From positions 22,444,001-22,508,000 of the forward strand of contig OX467082.1 in NCBI GenBank assembly GCA_950106755.1: 64,000 nucleotides of DNA. Reading direction: 5' to 3'. The translations under genes and the position numbers were made by a program. This DNA is from Climacium dendroides (taxonomy: Eukaryota; Streptophyta; Bryopsida; Hypnales; Climaciaceae). The notes under the pieces were generated by a model that was not told where the DNA came from, made no database searches, and was given only the letters and a program-made list of their open reading frames with translations. Shown one piece after another: positions 43,691 through 55,779 of the stretch (position 1 is the stretch's first letter; each line of letters begins with the position of its first letter).

Positions 43691-45641
43691 CATCGGGAGC
43701 CATCAACCATGAAAATAGTCTTATTGGTCTTTATGAAATATATTGTTGATTTCATGAAACAGGTTCAGTGAAATTTTGAATATGACTACAAATTGCAATG
43801 AAATTAGATGAAGCTATAAACTAAATAGATTGTTTGCAATATGATCTTAGTTCACAATTGAATGATATTGTGAGCATATCCATTATAGACAAAAGTCTAA
43901 GATCTTTGGGCAAAAAAGTTGGAAAAGGATCCATAATGAATTATTATACCATTAACTATTACAGGTCTAGGATAATTTTCACGTAGAAATTGTTAAAAAC
44001 TATCAAATTTTAGGACAACGAGATAAAAATGATTTAAAAAAAATTCAAACATACAAAGTAAATTAGAATCTAATAGGAATGTGTGGAAAATTTTCATAAT
44101 TTTTGACCTTTTAGATTCTAAGATTGTACTATTTGAAGTTAGAAGAATTTTTCTTTCTAAAGTTGTCTCATACAGGCAACACACTTTAACTTATCTTAGA
44201 GTGACATCTTTGCATCCTACAATATGTTAGTTATATGCTTGAAAAAGTTCAAAAGTAAGAGATTATTTTTCATGAATTACTTGAACTCCTCCAAAAACTT
44301 TGGACAACAAATTTTTTTATCAAAGCACCTACTTGGGAAAAAAATTATAAATCCAACAAGGTGATAAATGTTTTCAACTTGTGTCAAAATTTGAGAAAGA
44401 TCTATTTAAATTTGACTTTTTAGGAACCTTCCTAAATTTTCAATTGGTCATTCAACCATTTGGTCCTTTAGAGGTTAAATTGATTGATAAAATTTGTATA
44501 ATACTTTTGTTAGAGTTTGATTTGATTCTACAACAAAAAAATTTATAATTGCATATGATGATTTATTAGAATTTTGCGGAACCTCAAATTCCATGAGGAT
44601 AAAATAGAAAGTTTAAATTTATTGGAAATAGGATTTTAACCTTAGAAGGATGGGCTAGTCATTGTGAAAACCATTGTTTTTGGTACTATGTGAATCATTT
44701 GCTTCAAAAAAATCAAGAAAACTCATTGAAGGTCAAACTATTATGCAAATCCTCTCCTTTTCACATAAAATTCCAAAGATAAACATATGCACTTCTATCC
44801 TATAGATAAGGATTCTCATCTATCAAATACTTAGTGGTCGTGTATGGAGTATAATTTGCCCACCAATATTTTTAGTTGTGGAAATACAATGACATGTCTT
44901 TTAGCCATTTAATTTCTAGGAACTTTGGGTGTAACATCCACAAATTAGAGCACTATCACCAGTTCCACAAAATTGGACTATGGCATGAAGAAGTGTCAAG
45001 GCACTTGTGACCTCATGAGATGTAGTGGTGCACTCAACTTGATGCTCCACACCACCAAACCCTTAAAGTCCTCACTAAAGCTCTCCCCTTTCTTCTCAAA
45101 ACTCTCATTAGCTTCCATGTCCTCCACTAAAGCCATTGTCAAAGTTGACCAAGTTTGGCATGAGAGTAATATTGCCCATTGCAAAGACCCTTGGATGTTG
45201 AACAAATGTAGAATTGACGAGAAGAACCGCACAACTTTTAACGTGACATGGTGTTGGTGTGGAGCTATTTTTGCTTGCATAGGTGCGACAAGTCCGGAAT
45301 GTCATTGCCAAGGCCTAATGGTGATGTTCTTAACCTGTTTGTATGCCCATTTCAAGTAGCAATTTCAAACAACAATTTTGAAATTTCATGTGCCTAGCAA
45401 TTGTTGATGCATAGGCAGATATTCCTTCTTCCTATTCTAATCTTTCTTTTCTTGATGCTCACTTTTGATGCTCCACTCCACTCAAATCTCTAGCTCTCTT
45501 TCAACCCATAACCGGTAACATGGCACCATCCCATTGGCAACCTATTACCATTGTCATTACAAGTTGCAATTCATAACCTTTCAACTTACTTCCTACACCC
45601 TTCAATCATGAAGATCAAAGGTTGTACAACCGGTGAAGTAT
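43691..45641. other. Intergenic DNA, no gene called
   Basis: The longest opening (44973-45359 plus, with a minus-strand shadow) gives a Cys- and Ser-rich string unlike any family I know, and it has no context supporting expression. The rest is AT-rich. Confidence 0.4.
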
Positions 45642-45670
45642 GATAACCGATCAGCCGCTGATCGGTTATC
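45642..45670. other. 29-bp near-perfect palindrome
   Basis: GATAACCGATCAGC, one C, then its exact reverse complement GCTGATCGGTTATC. In transcribed RNA this would be a 14-bp hairpin with a one-base loop; in DNA it could be a cruciform or a dimer-binding site. It sits just upstream of a stretch (45690-45850) with recurring AACCCxAATTCGGAA-like words. Confidence 0.7.
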
Positions 45671-47037
45671 TAATACAAAAACTCAACCCAGAAGCGGAAC
45701 CGAAATTTAAAACCCGAAAAGAACCCAAATTCGGAACTCGAATTCAAAACCTGAATTACGAACCCCGAAAGCAGAACCGAACTTCGAAACTCACAATCGA
45801 CACCCAAATTCGGAATCTCAAATCAGGGTGTGTGCCTGAGTCAGAACCCCAAATCAAGGGAGTCCGAGAAGAAAACGTAATTTTGACGTGATTGTTCGAT
45901 TTGCAGATTCTCATGCAGACGAGACTCGGAGCTCATCATCGTGAACTGTAGTGGGCCACCATTCTACTCCAAGGTTGGAATTGGATGCAAATGAAAATCC
46001 GAGAGTTTCCGGTGCTTCCAAGCAAGCTCCAACTCCGCTGCCTCATCGTTCTCCTCGGGAGTGGACCTTTGAAACCCTATTTTCATCTGTCCAGACACAA
46101 ATGTGCAGACACAACCGCGATCAGCGATTTCGAGGTCTGAGTGCGGGCGCTAGTTTACACCAAAAATTCCCAGAAATCGAACAGCTGAAAGTCAAGTCGC
46201 TGTGTTTCTGCACCTTAAATAATGGCGGGCATCAAAGCCACGGCGTACTTCTAGGGTTACATAAACCCGAATTTTCAAGTTACAAGTATTGAGACAGAGT
46301 ACTTGATCAGTTTAGTAAGAAGGAATGATTTTCAAGGAAACAAGGATTTCTAGCTCACAATCTATATAACTTCATTGCACAAATCATTACCAAATTGATC
46401 TATTATTCCGTATGTTGCGACAAACAATAACGGGTCTATATTGCGAACCAAGCCCTCGTAGAGCTGGTGCAGATGGTCACTTCAAGACTCTTGAACATAA
46501 ATACGTATAAGATGAAACACGAAAATCATTATAAACAGAGCAAAGGAAATAACCAAATTAAGAATACAAATATCGCAAATTCTTCAGAATCGGAATAGTA
46601 CAGTGATACGAAACTGCAATTCAAACCATCAGCAAAATTCAAAGATCTCTCTCCAAAATGGAACACAATTGAATTAGACAAATGCGAAATCAGCCATGCA
46701 TCAGACACACTTATAACCCGATAACAGCATCTCATACTGAAAAGAAGACCACGCTCAAAGTTTCTAATCAACTTTAAATTTACTACTCGCCTGCGCAGAG
46801 GCGGACGAGGAAATATCGGCAAATAAATTCAGTCCTGGGTGATGACTGTCACAGAACAGTCAAGGCATCCCCCCTGCTTCCAAATGCATACCAATTTCAA
46901 AGAATTGGTTTACAAGAGGGTCCAGGCAGCTACAAAACAAAAAACCACACAATTCTCGAGTTATATGGTCCAGGGAAGTGGAAAAACAGGTATATTGACA
47001 ACATTGATCATGCTACAACAGTGAAAAAAGATACGGT
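45671..47037. other. Region downstream of PsbP, including its 3' UTR
   Basis: Less AT-rich than most of the window. 45690-45850 contains recurring short words around AATTCGGAA and GAACCC. The part next to 47037 should hold the PsbP 3' UTR (minus strand). Open stretches at 45951-46292 and 46529-46822 do not resemble known proteins. Confidence 0.4.
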
Positions 47038-48408
47038 CTAAGCCACAGCGAATGAGTTCCACGCTGTCTCCATCTGCTTCTTCACACCCTTGAACCATCT
47101 CTTGTCACCGGCCTGGGCCTTGAACAAGTACAATTTGCCACCCTTCACTGTGGCAGCGAATAAGTGATGCTTGCCTCCTTCAGTTCCATCAGCACTACGG
47201 GTGAGCACGTTGAGCTTGTAGTAGGGTCTGCCGTTTGCCGTCACTGCGGCGGCATCCATGATCGAAGCCGTGGAAACGGCGTTGTTCAAGAATCCTCCCT
47301 CGGACTGAGTCTTTCCAGAGTAGCTCTGCTTCCCGAGAAGGAACGAAACCTGCACATTATCACCGCAATAAAAAAAATCAGATTAAGATGTGATCAAGGA
47401 AGTATGTAAACCAAATGCATTTTTAAGTGACTATAGCCATATCCATAAACATCAATTACCATGGCTGCAAACGTAAAAAAAGTGGCAGCGCCATCGATTG
47501 CCACATGTGAAAAAAGTTGGCACGCCGCAAAAGTTGACAGACGGAGTGTTAAGATTCCAATGGAAAACATTACAGCTATCAAGGATATTGAAAATGAAGC
47601 CTACCTCCTCCATGAACTTCTCTGGTGACCCGTAATCGGTGATGGAACTCTTGCTAGCCGGGGTGATGGACACGCACAAATTCGTCGCGGGATCGAAGTT
47701 ATCCTCGTATCTCAAAACGGTGCCGGGAAACTCCTTCTCCTTGCTCGGGTTCCACTTGGAGGGAATTTCAACGGAGAAGCCTTCGCCAGCGAAAGGTGTG
47801 TACCCCGACTGCTGCTTGGGAGTACCGAATACGTTAGCTGCCACACGCGATCCCATCAATATCATCACAAACTCCTCTTTAACATACATAAAGATTCAGA
47901 AAACTTCAAACACAAAAATTAAACAACGTGTCAAAAGATAAAAAAAACTCGTATAATTCATAAAACAACTAACGTAACAGTCTTCAAAAACTAAAATCAC
48001 GCAAAACGCCAGCCACAATCAAACGACGCATAACCGATCGTCACTAAAAAAACATTCGGTAAATAAATGAGCAGTACAGTATTCCAATTCCCAGAACAAC
48101 ACAAAAATTGTTTTCAAACCAATCCATGACCGAATTCCAATGCACTCACCGCTCTCGCCATAAGCAGCATTGGCAGGCGCAGTCTTAACACCAGCAGCAA
48201 CCGCGCCAGCAACCAAAGCCAGCGCCACACGACGGCTCACCGCCTCGCTCTCGGATCCCGACGCCGATGCGCGCACGGCGAAGCACTGGCGAGCAGCCAC
48301 CGAGGCGACGCGAGGCTTGGCGGCGACGGCGACGCCATTGAGACCGCTCTTCGAGGAAGCCAAGGAGGAGAGCCCGGACGACACAGCAGCAGCTGCGGTG
48401 CACGCCAT
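47038..48408 (-). CDS. PSBP: PsbP, 23-kDa oxygen-evolving-complex protein, chloroplast precursor
   Basis: Three minus-strand exons with GT-AG borders: 48408-48150, 47837-47605 and 47349-47038 (stop), giving 804 nt and 267 residues. Residues 1 to about 45 are an Ala/Ser-rich chloroplast transit peptide. Residues 59-81 hold a twin arginine, a hydrophobic stretch and an ANA cleavage site, as expected for Tat-dependent import into the thylakoid lumen. The mature protein starts AYGES and has 186 residues, the standard PsbP length, with family hallmarks such as [23 protein letters not shown] and AGDKRWFKG. PsbP binds photosystem II on the lumenal side and helps retain calcium and chloride for water oxidation. 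All exons are intact, so the gene is probably functional. Intron 1 is 48149-47838 and intron 2 is 47604-47350. Confidence 0.97.
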
Positions 48409-48570
48409 CGCAAAATGGAAGTTCGGTGTTGTTGGTGCAGTAGCTGTAAGCAGCGATGGTTCAGCGCATTGAGGAACAGACGGATCGATGAGAGACAGAC
48501 GAGGAGTGTGAAGAAGAAGACGACGAAGAAGTAGTAGGAAAGGAGAAGAAGTGAAGGCGGTGATGGCGCT

Positions 48571-48610
48571 CGGGATCGATCGGGATCGATCGGGATTGAT
48601 CGGGATCGGG
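48571..48610. repeat. Four tandem CGGGATCGAT 10-mers upstream of PsbP
   Basis: CGGGATCGAT occurs twice, followed by CGGGATTGAT and CGGGATCGGG, about 160-200 bases upstream of the PsbP start codon on the template side. Each unit contains GATC/ATCG palindromes. It may be a promoter element or simply part of the 5' UTR. Confidence 0.75.
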
Positions 48611-48833
48611 ATAAAGGTGGCTATGGCGAAGCTCAATGGCTACTCGCCATATCCACTGCGTTATCCGGGGAAAGATGCTTTCGCGAGTGATGATTGGTGG
48701 CTTTGAACTTTGGCCCACCTGGGTTGGATTGCTACAAAGCACGTCAGCCACACTCCCAACGAAAAACATCCATGAATCGATGGATGAGCGAAAGCTTTCG
48801 TTCTCTGCAGACTTTCGTTCTCTCTCCGTCCGC

Positions 48834-49037
48834 TTCCGCTCTTTCTCGTTCTCTTGCTCTGTCTTTTTCGCTCTTGGGGTTTCCTTTCTTTCTCTCCCCC
48901 CTTCCGCTCTTTCTCATTCTCTCGCTCTGTCTTTTTCGCTCCTGTGGATCCATTCCTTTCTCTTTCCCCTTCCGCTCTTTCTCGTTTTCTTGCTCTGTCT
49001 TTTTCGCTCTTTGGTTCCCTTTCTTTCTCTCACTTTT
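48834..49037. repeat. 68-bp pyrimidine-rich minisatellite, three copies
   Basis: Units begin TTCCGCTCTTTCTC at 48834, 48902 and 48970, each with TTGCTCTGTCTTTTTCGCTC-like cores. The plus strand is almost pure C/T. It lies upstream of PsbP. Long openings across it on both strands are low-complexity artefacts. Confidence 0.85.
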
Positions 49038-49324
49038 CCACAAGAAGAATTCTCCGCGCCCCTAAATGCCCAAGGCCTTTTATTTTTTAGCTTCGAGGGA
49101 TTTGCTCTAAATCAAACAAAAAGCCAACATTTTGATAAGGTGTATCAATTTTTTTTGAATTTTTAAATAATTTAAAATAAGGTGAAATCACCTATGACTG
49201 ATCAAATAAGCAATTGTGGACATGATTTAGAATAGTGAAAGGCCAAACAAATATTTCCAGAGATGCAAAGATAGAAATGATGGAGATTGCCAAAAATTTG
49301 GTAATTCAATTGCTTGAACTGAAA

Positions 49325-49592
49325 TTATTACTATACCTTAAATTGTTTGTTTGTTTTGTTTTGGTTGGTTATCACATTGAAATTTCCTAGACAGTGTGTC
49401 CCCCCATCACATGCTTGGTACCGTTAGAAAGCCCTTGGCGAGGAAGGGTGCATCGGCTTGGTTTCGTGGCGTTTGGATGTACGGTGTGAAAGTTATTGAA
49501 TTTTGAAGTTTTCATGGACTGAAAAATTAGAAATTACTTTTACTTTTGTTTTGACTATGGCAACAGCACAAGGCACACTAGTAAATTTTGAA
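49325..49592 (+). repeat. About 250-bp dispersed repeat, copy 2 of 3
   Basis: Same order of landmarks as 27350-27600 and 52890-53131: TTTGTTTGTTTTG, CCTAGACxGTGT, GGTACCGTTAGAAAGC, TTGGCGAGGAAGG, TTATTGAATTTTG, TTTTGACTATGGCAACAGCA, ending GGCACACTAG. Confidence 0.65.
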
Positions 49593-49904
49593 TGGTAGAA
49601 GTTAGTCTCGACCTATGTCCAATGTATAGACTCTTCAAATTAGACTCTTCAAATTTTGATCATTCAAAAACTACTTTCTTGCTCACTACTTTGTGATATG
49701 TGTCATGATCATACTAGTTCCAATCTTAAAAAAAAAAAGAAAAAAGAACATTCCAAGCTTTGGTTGGAAATTTGTTCCAACTTTAATTATAAATAACTAC
49801 ACACTACATGTTGGATATTGGAGTTTTTGGTTGGAAATGAGTGATCCTACCTTATAATTAAATATGGCATTTAATGAAATCACTTCAAGAAAACAGCGTC
49901 CAAA

Positions 49905-50062
49905 TTGACATGTCTAAATTGATAGACAGTGTCCGAATTGACAGAAAAATGTCTGAATTGACAAAAAAACTGATAGATAAAACGTTTGAATTGATAGAAA
50001 AAATGTTTGAATTGACAAAAAATTGATAGATAAAACGTCTGAATTGACAGAAAATGACAGCA
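49905..50062. repeat. AT-rich minisatellite built on GAATTGACAGAAAA
   Basis: The words GAATTGACA, TGATAGATAAAACGT and TGAATTGATAGAAAAA alternate with a period of about 52-53 bases over roughly three units. Noncoding; the minus-strand opening across it is Phe-rich low complexity. Confidence 0.65.
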
Positions 50063-50347
50063 TTCCCTAGTATTGAATTTCCAGAAATTGTGACATGGTA
50101 TGATTGAATATGTAAAAAATATCAATAAAAATAAATTTACCCTCAAAAAAATCTATGAAGCAAAGCTTTTAGTACCACTAAAACTGTGAGTATTGATAAA
50201 TTGGTAAAGCTAAGAGCATTGATAAAGCCCTAGCAGAGCTAAAGTTGTAAAATGAACTTTGAGAAATTTTAAATCAAATTAACCAAAGGAAAATCAATTG
50301 ATAAAAGAAATGATTTTATCAATGAGGCCTAACAAATCTAACTCCAA

Positions 50348-50535
50348 TGTATAATACCGTACATGAAGGTCTAATTCGGCTTAAAATAAGTCATTTTTGT
50401 AAAAAAGTGCCACATGTCATCTTGAGAATGGTGTGCAGTGACATGAACCTGTGATAATTTGACATGGAAATTCAATTTCAATACATGAGTGTCGAATTAG
50501 GCCTTCATATTACAATACCCTACACGTATGGTAAT
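50348..50535. mobile_element. Probable short inverted-repeat element, ends diverged
   Basis: The left part TACATGAAGGTCTAATTCGG and the right part CGAATTAGGCCTTCATATTA are imperfect inverted repeats. The interior matches 716-845. Confidence 0.5.
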
Positions 50536-52889
50536 TCTCTAAATCGGCCCTTTTCCGTGGTGGTTTAGTGGCTAATTGAGGAGTTAGAAATTTTCAACAA
50601 AATTTGGAAAAAAATTGAACATGTTGTTGTATAAAGTGTACACTAATGATAAAAATATTCATATCAATTAAAATTTTAAAATGTAGTCAAATTTATTTGT
50701 GAAAAATATACTTTTGGTATAATTTTAAAAAATTTAAGAATCTTTAGTAAGTAGAATAAAAAAAATTGGAATTTTGTAGTAAGAATTTCATGAATTTTAA
50801 AATTTTATTGATTGAAACATCATTGACTAAAATATGGTCCTAAATAGTTATGTCTTTCATAGTTTATTTCGAAAATACCAAAAAAAATTGTGCAAAATTT
50901 GAAAGCATATAGATTATTCATAGATTAATCCTCATAATATTTTGGAGATTTTTGGAGTGAATTATAGAAACTAATCATATTTAAATGAGGAATAATTCAC
51001 TCAATAAAATTTTAAAATTTACAAAATTTATATGGCAAAAATAAAAATAAAAATCTCATTCTATTTCCTAAAGAATCTTGAATAAAATTTATTTGTATTA
51101 AAAAATATTCACTAATATATTTGATTAAATTTAAAAAAATAAAAACTTGGTTTTAAATTTTTAAAATTTTTTATATATATACAAGTGTGTTACTTATACA
51201 TCTTCATGTCCAAATAGTTGTTTTTTCTTTCTTTATTGCTTGTCTTCTTTTTTCTTTAAAACATTGCTAAACACCAATGATCCCTCTTCCCACGGGTGGA
51301 GGTATATTCCTTTTTTCTATACCTTGATTGTTGATTGTTAGCTAAAATGAAGGATATTCATTGATTTGTAACCATTGCTAAAGAGTGATGTAGCCAATGT
51401 AAGGAAAGCCGCCCATGATTAGTAAATCTTTTAAAGTTTAACCAATATAAGTGTGTTTGACTTCAAAATCTAACTTTGTAAATTTAAAAAATGATCCTTC
51501 TAAAATGACTTCAATAAATAAACAAATAATTGTCAAACATCACCATAATCGGAACTTAACATTTTAAAGTAGAAAATAATTTCTTGTAAAAATTATAAAA
51601 ATATTTAATTTTAATTATGGCTTTAGACAAGACTTGGTCATAGAGGTACGAGACCAAATGACAAAAATGATGAAATGAAGTCACAACATGGTCATGAAAT
51701 CATGATGCCACATAACAATGAAAATAAAGCCAAACAAGCCCAACCATGATTGTTGCTTCATATAATTAGTGTGTACCTTCATCCACGTCATCCACAATTA
51801 TAATATTTTTATAAAATATAATAAATACAATAAAAATATGATATTGATGTTTGAAATTTGATAAATTATTTGAGGTCCAAGCTTATTTATATTTATAAAA
51901 TTTATTTTGTATTGTTGCCAGCAATAAGAGTAAAATCTTTTATTTATAAGGGTTTTGGTAATCACTAACTAATCACATATGAGAGCATTTGTCATTTTGA
52001 AACCATAAATCCTTGTTCATGCAAAACCTTTTCTCTACTTGCATGTTGTCTTCAATCATGACCATGGTCAAAATACGCTCCAACAAATATGTTCCAAATT
52101 CAGTATTGTGTATAGAAAATTAAAGCCAACCACCATAAGAGCGATTACAACTTGGCTGTAAAGGCAAACTTAAGGATTTGGTAATTGAACTATATAATGG
52201 GATGTTTACAAGTGATTTCTAAGTTCAAGTAAATAAATTGTCTAATCATATATCTTTGTAATTGAATGCCTGTTGGTTCTCCCTTTCAATCTACTCCGAT
52301 ATCCATTGCATGTTGATGGATTTCTTGCTCTTGTCATCTAATTATGGTGGCTTACATTTTGTTTGGATATGTTGTTTAGTTGAAGCCAAACTAGGCTCTT
52401 TGCAAAATTATGGTTGGTTGTTGTAGAGTACTTGATCAAGCAACAAGTAGTTACCTGACTTTGGTGGTTGCAAACTTTGACTGCTATGATTTATGTCATC
52501 TCCTGATCTCCATGATGAAGGTGCATATGGAGATTGAAGTGCATTAGCAACAAGAAGTTCACACCATTCACCAAGGTTGGTCTTGATGACCACTTTTGCC
52601 AAATTCCCATATTCTTATGAAGGCTACATTTTGGAATTTCTACTTAAAACGGTTGCCAAGCTAAAAACAAGGCCTTCAAAATTTTCAATGGATGTCATTG
52701 ATAGCGTGGAGAGTAGTAAATCCCTAATTTATAATTGATTTTAGAAGAAATTTTCAACATTAGATTTCAAATCAATAAACTCTTGAAGAAGATGGAGTTC
52801 AGATTTTATAATATATTCCATACATTGCAATCAAATCCATACATGAAGAAGGAACTTAATATCCTCCAATTTATCTAAATCTCAATTCC

Positions 52890-53131
52890 TACCTTAAATT
52901 TGTCTATTTGTTTTGTTTGTTACGTTGAGATCTTCCAGACCGTGTATTCCTTGCTCGCGTTCTTGATACTGTCGGAAAGCTCTCGGCAAGGAGTGTACGG
53001 GCTTTGTTTTGTGTTGTTTGAACCTACAGTGAGAAAATTATTGAATTTTGCAGTTCTCATGAACTTAAAAAAATTAGAAAATTACTTTTAGTTTTGTTTT
53101 GACTGTGGCAACGGCACATCCAGGGCACACT
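52890..53131 (+). repeat. About 250-bp dispersed repeat, copy 3 of 3
   Basis: Landmarks as in the other copies, including AGATCTTCCAGACCGTGTAT, TACTGTCGGAAAGCTCTCGG and GGCAACGGCACATCC. It ends GGCACACTA, exactly where a CTACACTAAA-ended element (53129) begins, which suggests that element inserted into or beside this repeat. Confidence 0.65.
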
Positions 53132-53476
53132 ACACTAAAGATGATAAATAGTGTTATGTTGTGATTAGTGTTACCTGAATTTTTACCCCGGTCACTCTAA
53201 ACTTCAATCAGTTGGCATTTAGTGTTGTGTTCACTTTTTTGAGCAATATCTTTTTTTAGCATAGAATAGGTTTTTTAAGTTCATACATTTTTCTTTGCAT
53301 TTTGATGAAATAGTTAGGTAACACTAAATGTAAATTTGTAAAAAATTTATACTCAATAGTTGACAAATAGTGTCTATGTTGACATTTAGTGTTAGTTACA
53401 TTAACCGGGTTGTTGACAATTAGTGTTATGGTTCGTGATTAGTGTTACGAACACTATTTATCATCTTTAGTGTAGT
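53129..53476. mobile_element. Mini inverted-repeat element with CTACACTAAA-type ends, 348 bp
   Basis: ACTACACTAAAGATGATAAA... at 53129-53155 is perfectly inverted over 27 bases at 53450-53476. Inside, TAGTGTT or its complement AACACTA recurs about ten times, mostly near the ends. That resembles the subterminal repeats to which CACTA-type transposases bind. If the ends are trimmed by a TA on each side, the element starts CACTA and ends TAGTG, as CACTA elements do, but a 3-bp target duplication is not evident. Confidence 0.85.
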
Positions 53477-53479
53477 CTC

Positions 53480-54645
53480 ATTGAAACCCTCACGATTTAA
53501 CCCTCAACGCCCCAGCAGCTAAAATATCGCCTTTCACGATTGTTCAATCTGCAGATGCAGTTTGAGATGAAGCATGTATCGGCCAAAATTAAATTGGAAG
53601 TTGGTGGCATGCTGGGAGCAGTACACGACTTCGATTGTCCGCACAGATCACTCATTTTGCTTTCACAATTGCAAATCGTGGTGGGAGTGGAGGGGGGAGA
53701 TGGCGGCTATGGTTGAGCAATTGCACTTGCCACACCTTCGGTCGTATCATGCAAGACCCACGGGTCCATGATGCTCCGAATCCCCTGGGCCTTCACCAAA
53801 GCTGCGGAGGTACATTTTGTGAAGTAGTGCCTCACCGAACATTGTAGGAGTTTTGTTTTGTGGTTGTGCGTAGTCGATACCGTCTCCAAACTGCACGATC
53901 GATGCCTGTGCATGGGAGCATGAGTTCTAGACTAGTATAGTGTAGCAGCTCTAGCGGATTTTTTTGACCCATGTAATCGACTGTTACTGCAATTTGAAAG
54001 TATCCTGCTTCATATTCACAAAATGATTTGGAAGTATGCGGTTCATTGTTGACGGGGTTCTGTTTTGCGGACCGGGTCCCAGCCGGTTGCGCCGTACCCA
54101 GCCGGTTTCCGCGTCATACTTCTCGCAACTGTGGTCCTCAGTTCGATACCTTGCGCATCCTGTGCAAATCACCACAGCACCTAAAAATTGGCATGGGTAT
54201 TACGAACTACCACACCCACCACCTCCTGAATTTTCTCGGTATCAACGGACAAGAAATCTCTGACCATGTCGGTCGAAAGTGCAGGAACCATCCAATTTCG
54301 GGATGAATTACTGCCGGTTAGCGTCCACAAGATTGTTATAATTTTCACATCCAGACGGTGAAATTGACCTGAATTTTTCCCATTCATACATAATTGAGTT
54401 AACTATCGAAATCAACGGTGACATTTTGTTCCTGCACCGGAGCTGCACAAAAATCGATGCAGAGCGTCAGAACCTCGTAAACCGTCTGCAGCACGATGTC
54501 TGGGATGGGGCGTTGAGGGGTTAAGCCAGCTATGGCTACGTCTAAGCACATTGGCTGCAGAGAATTTACACTCGAATATAAACTACAAATACAGGTCAAA
54601 CCAGCTCATTTTTATTTGAGTGACTGTAGAGCTTTTGAGTCGATG
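53480..54645. other. GC-richer stretch, no gene recognised
   Basis: Composition is closer to that of genes than to the surrounding DNA, and openings of 60-90 codons exist on both strands (for example 54028-54306), but I could not match any of them to a protein family. It may hold remains of a gene next to the oxidoreductase pseudogene. Confidence 0.4.
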
Positions 54646-54649
54646 CTCC

Positions 54650-55700
54650 TTACATCAGTCTCACGTCGTCTTCACATGACCACGACGATTTTCCCTGTGG
54701 CGTGTCCTTCGATGCTTCGGGTCCATGCTTGCTTCTCTGGCTTTGGCCAAGGAGATCGAACGTCGACCACTTTCAACTTGCCTTCTGCCACCAGGTCGGT
54801 GACCGTCTGCATGCAAGAAGCAAGAAGGTCGTGTTCTTGGCATCCAGGACGAACGGCAGAATGGAAAGCTCTGTTGCGAGAGCGTGATTTTTATTGTACC
54901 AGTTCCGAAGCACTGTCTTCAAAGTTGGGGTCATGTCGATGACCTTGCCTCGCTTCGATCGTCAGCTGGGCTTTGAAGGCTTCCAAGGGTTGGGTTGGTA
55001 GCTAGGGGGCCAAATGCACCACCACGTCGTATTTCTTCCCCGACGACGAGCTCTTGGAGTTGGCTCCGTCGTCGTGGCTCTTGCAGTCCAACACTTCGTC
55101 TGCTCCTAAGCTTCGGACAAGCTCCATGTTGCGGGCTCCACAGGTGGCTGTCACGAAACAACCGGCTAGCTTTGCGATCTGTTCTAGCTCAACAGGGGTG
55201 GCAAATTGGGTCACACTTTATCAACTCATCAAAACCTGCACACTGAGTCTACTTTGAATTGTTGATTTAGACAATGATCGACGTCTTGATAGCATGTATT
55301 GCATGGCATGGGGGGACATTCATTCAGAATTTCTGGGATCCATGAATAATCCAAAGGTCAAGTAAACTACGAAACCACTACTTAAGTTCAAATTTCAAAG
55401 CACCGATCGACACGTACGTGCTTTGAATTGGGAGTAGATGCGCTTTGTTTGAACTTGGTTACTACCTGGGTCCAGAAGAGGCCGACACTGATGAGAATAT
55501 TCAGTTTCGGGCCTGATCCGTCGAGCTTGAGCCCAACCAGCTGGATGGCACTTGGGAGAGTCCGTCGTCATGGCCAGCAACTGGCAGAGATGCAGCCTCC
55601 ACAGCTGTAAACATGGGCTGGCCTCTTCACCGTGGACGTCACGGGAGCCAGGCTGATACTCTGCAAAGTGCAAACCCACCGCCTCTCTACACGAGCCAAC
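54650..55700 (-). pseudogene. Quinone oxidoreductase-like (chloroplast envelope CEQORH type) pseudogene
   Basis: Minus-strand pieces follow the order of a zinc-independent MDR quinone oxidoreductase, as in the plant CEQORH family. EAASLPVAG is near 55570, then a GLKLDGSG-like segment near 55520, then AKLAGCFVTATCGARNMELV with SLGADEVLD and SGKKYDVVVH (55020-55175). A VIDMTPTLK-like segment follows near 54940, and GKLKVV with SIEGHATGK close to the C-terminus (54680-54790). These fall in different frames, stops intervene, and a stretch of about 200 bases (55215-55395) separates two parts of the nucleotide-binding domain. The N-terminal third is not seen. It is a broken copy; an intron could explain the gap but not the frame changes. 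Confidence 0.75.
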
Positions 55701-55779
55701 CGGTGGTTGTGTGCTTGTCTCATTTAAAAAATATTAATTATTAGTACAACACTTTATCTAGCCATATGGATATGAACAA

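Larger units (their letters stand above)
49170..52889. other. AT-rich intergenic DNA with small repeats
   Basis: No gene recognised. It contains a repeat copy at 49325-49592, a minisatellite at 49905-50062, an inverted-ended repeat near 50348-50535, and long AT-rich stretches at 50600-51200. Confidence 0.45.

Noticed and set aside
44973..45359. 128-codon frame
   Set aside because: No similarity, no supporting context, and an equally long opening on the opposite strand.
48636..49166. Long frames on both strands upstream of PsbP
   Set aside because: They are translations of the 68-bp pyrimidine minisatellite (Phe/Ser/Leu strings, or Glu/Arg/Lys on the other strand).
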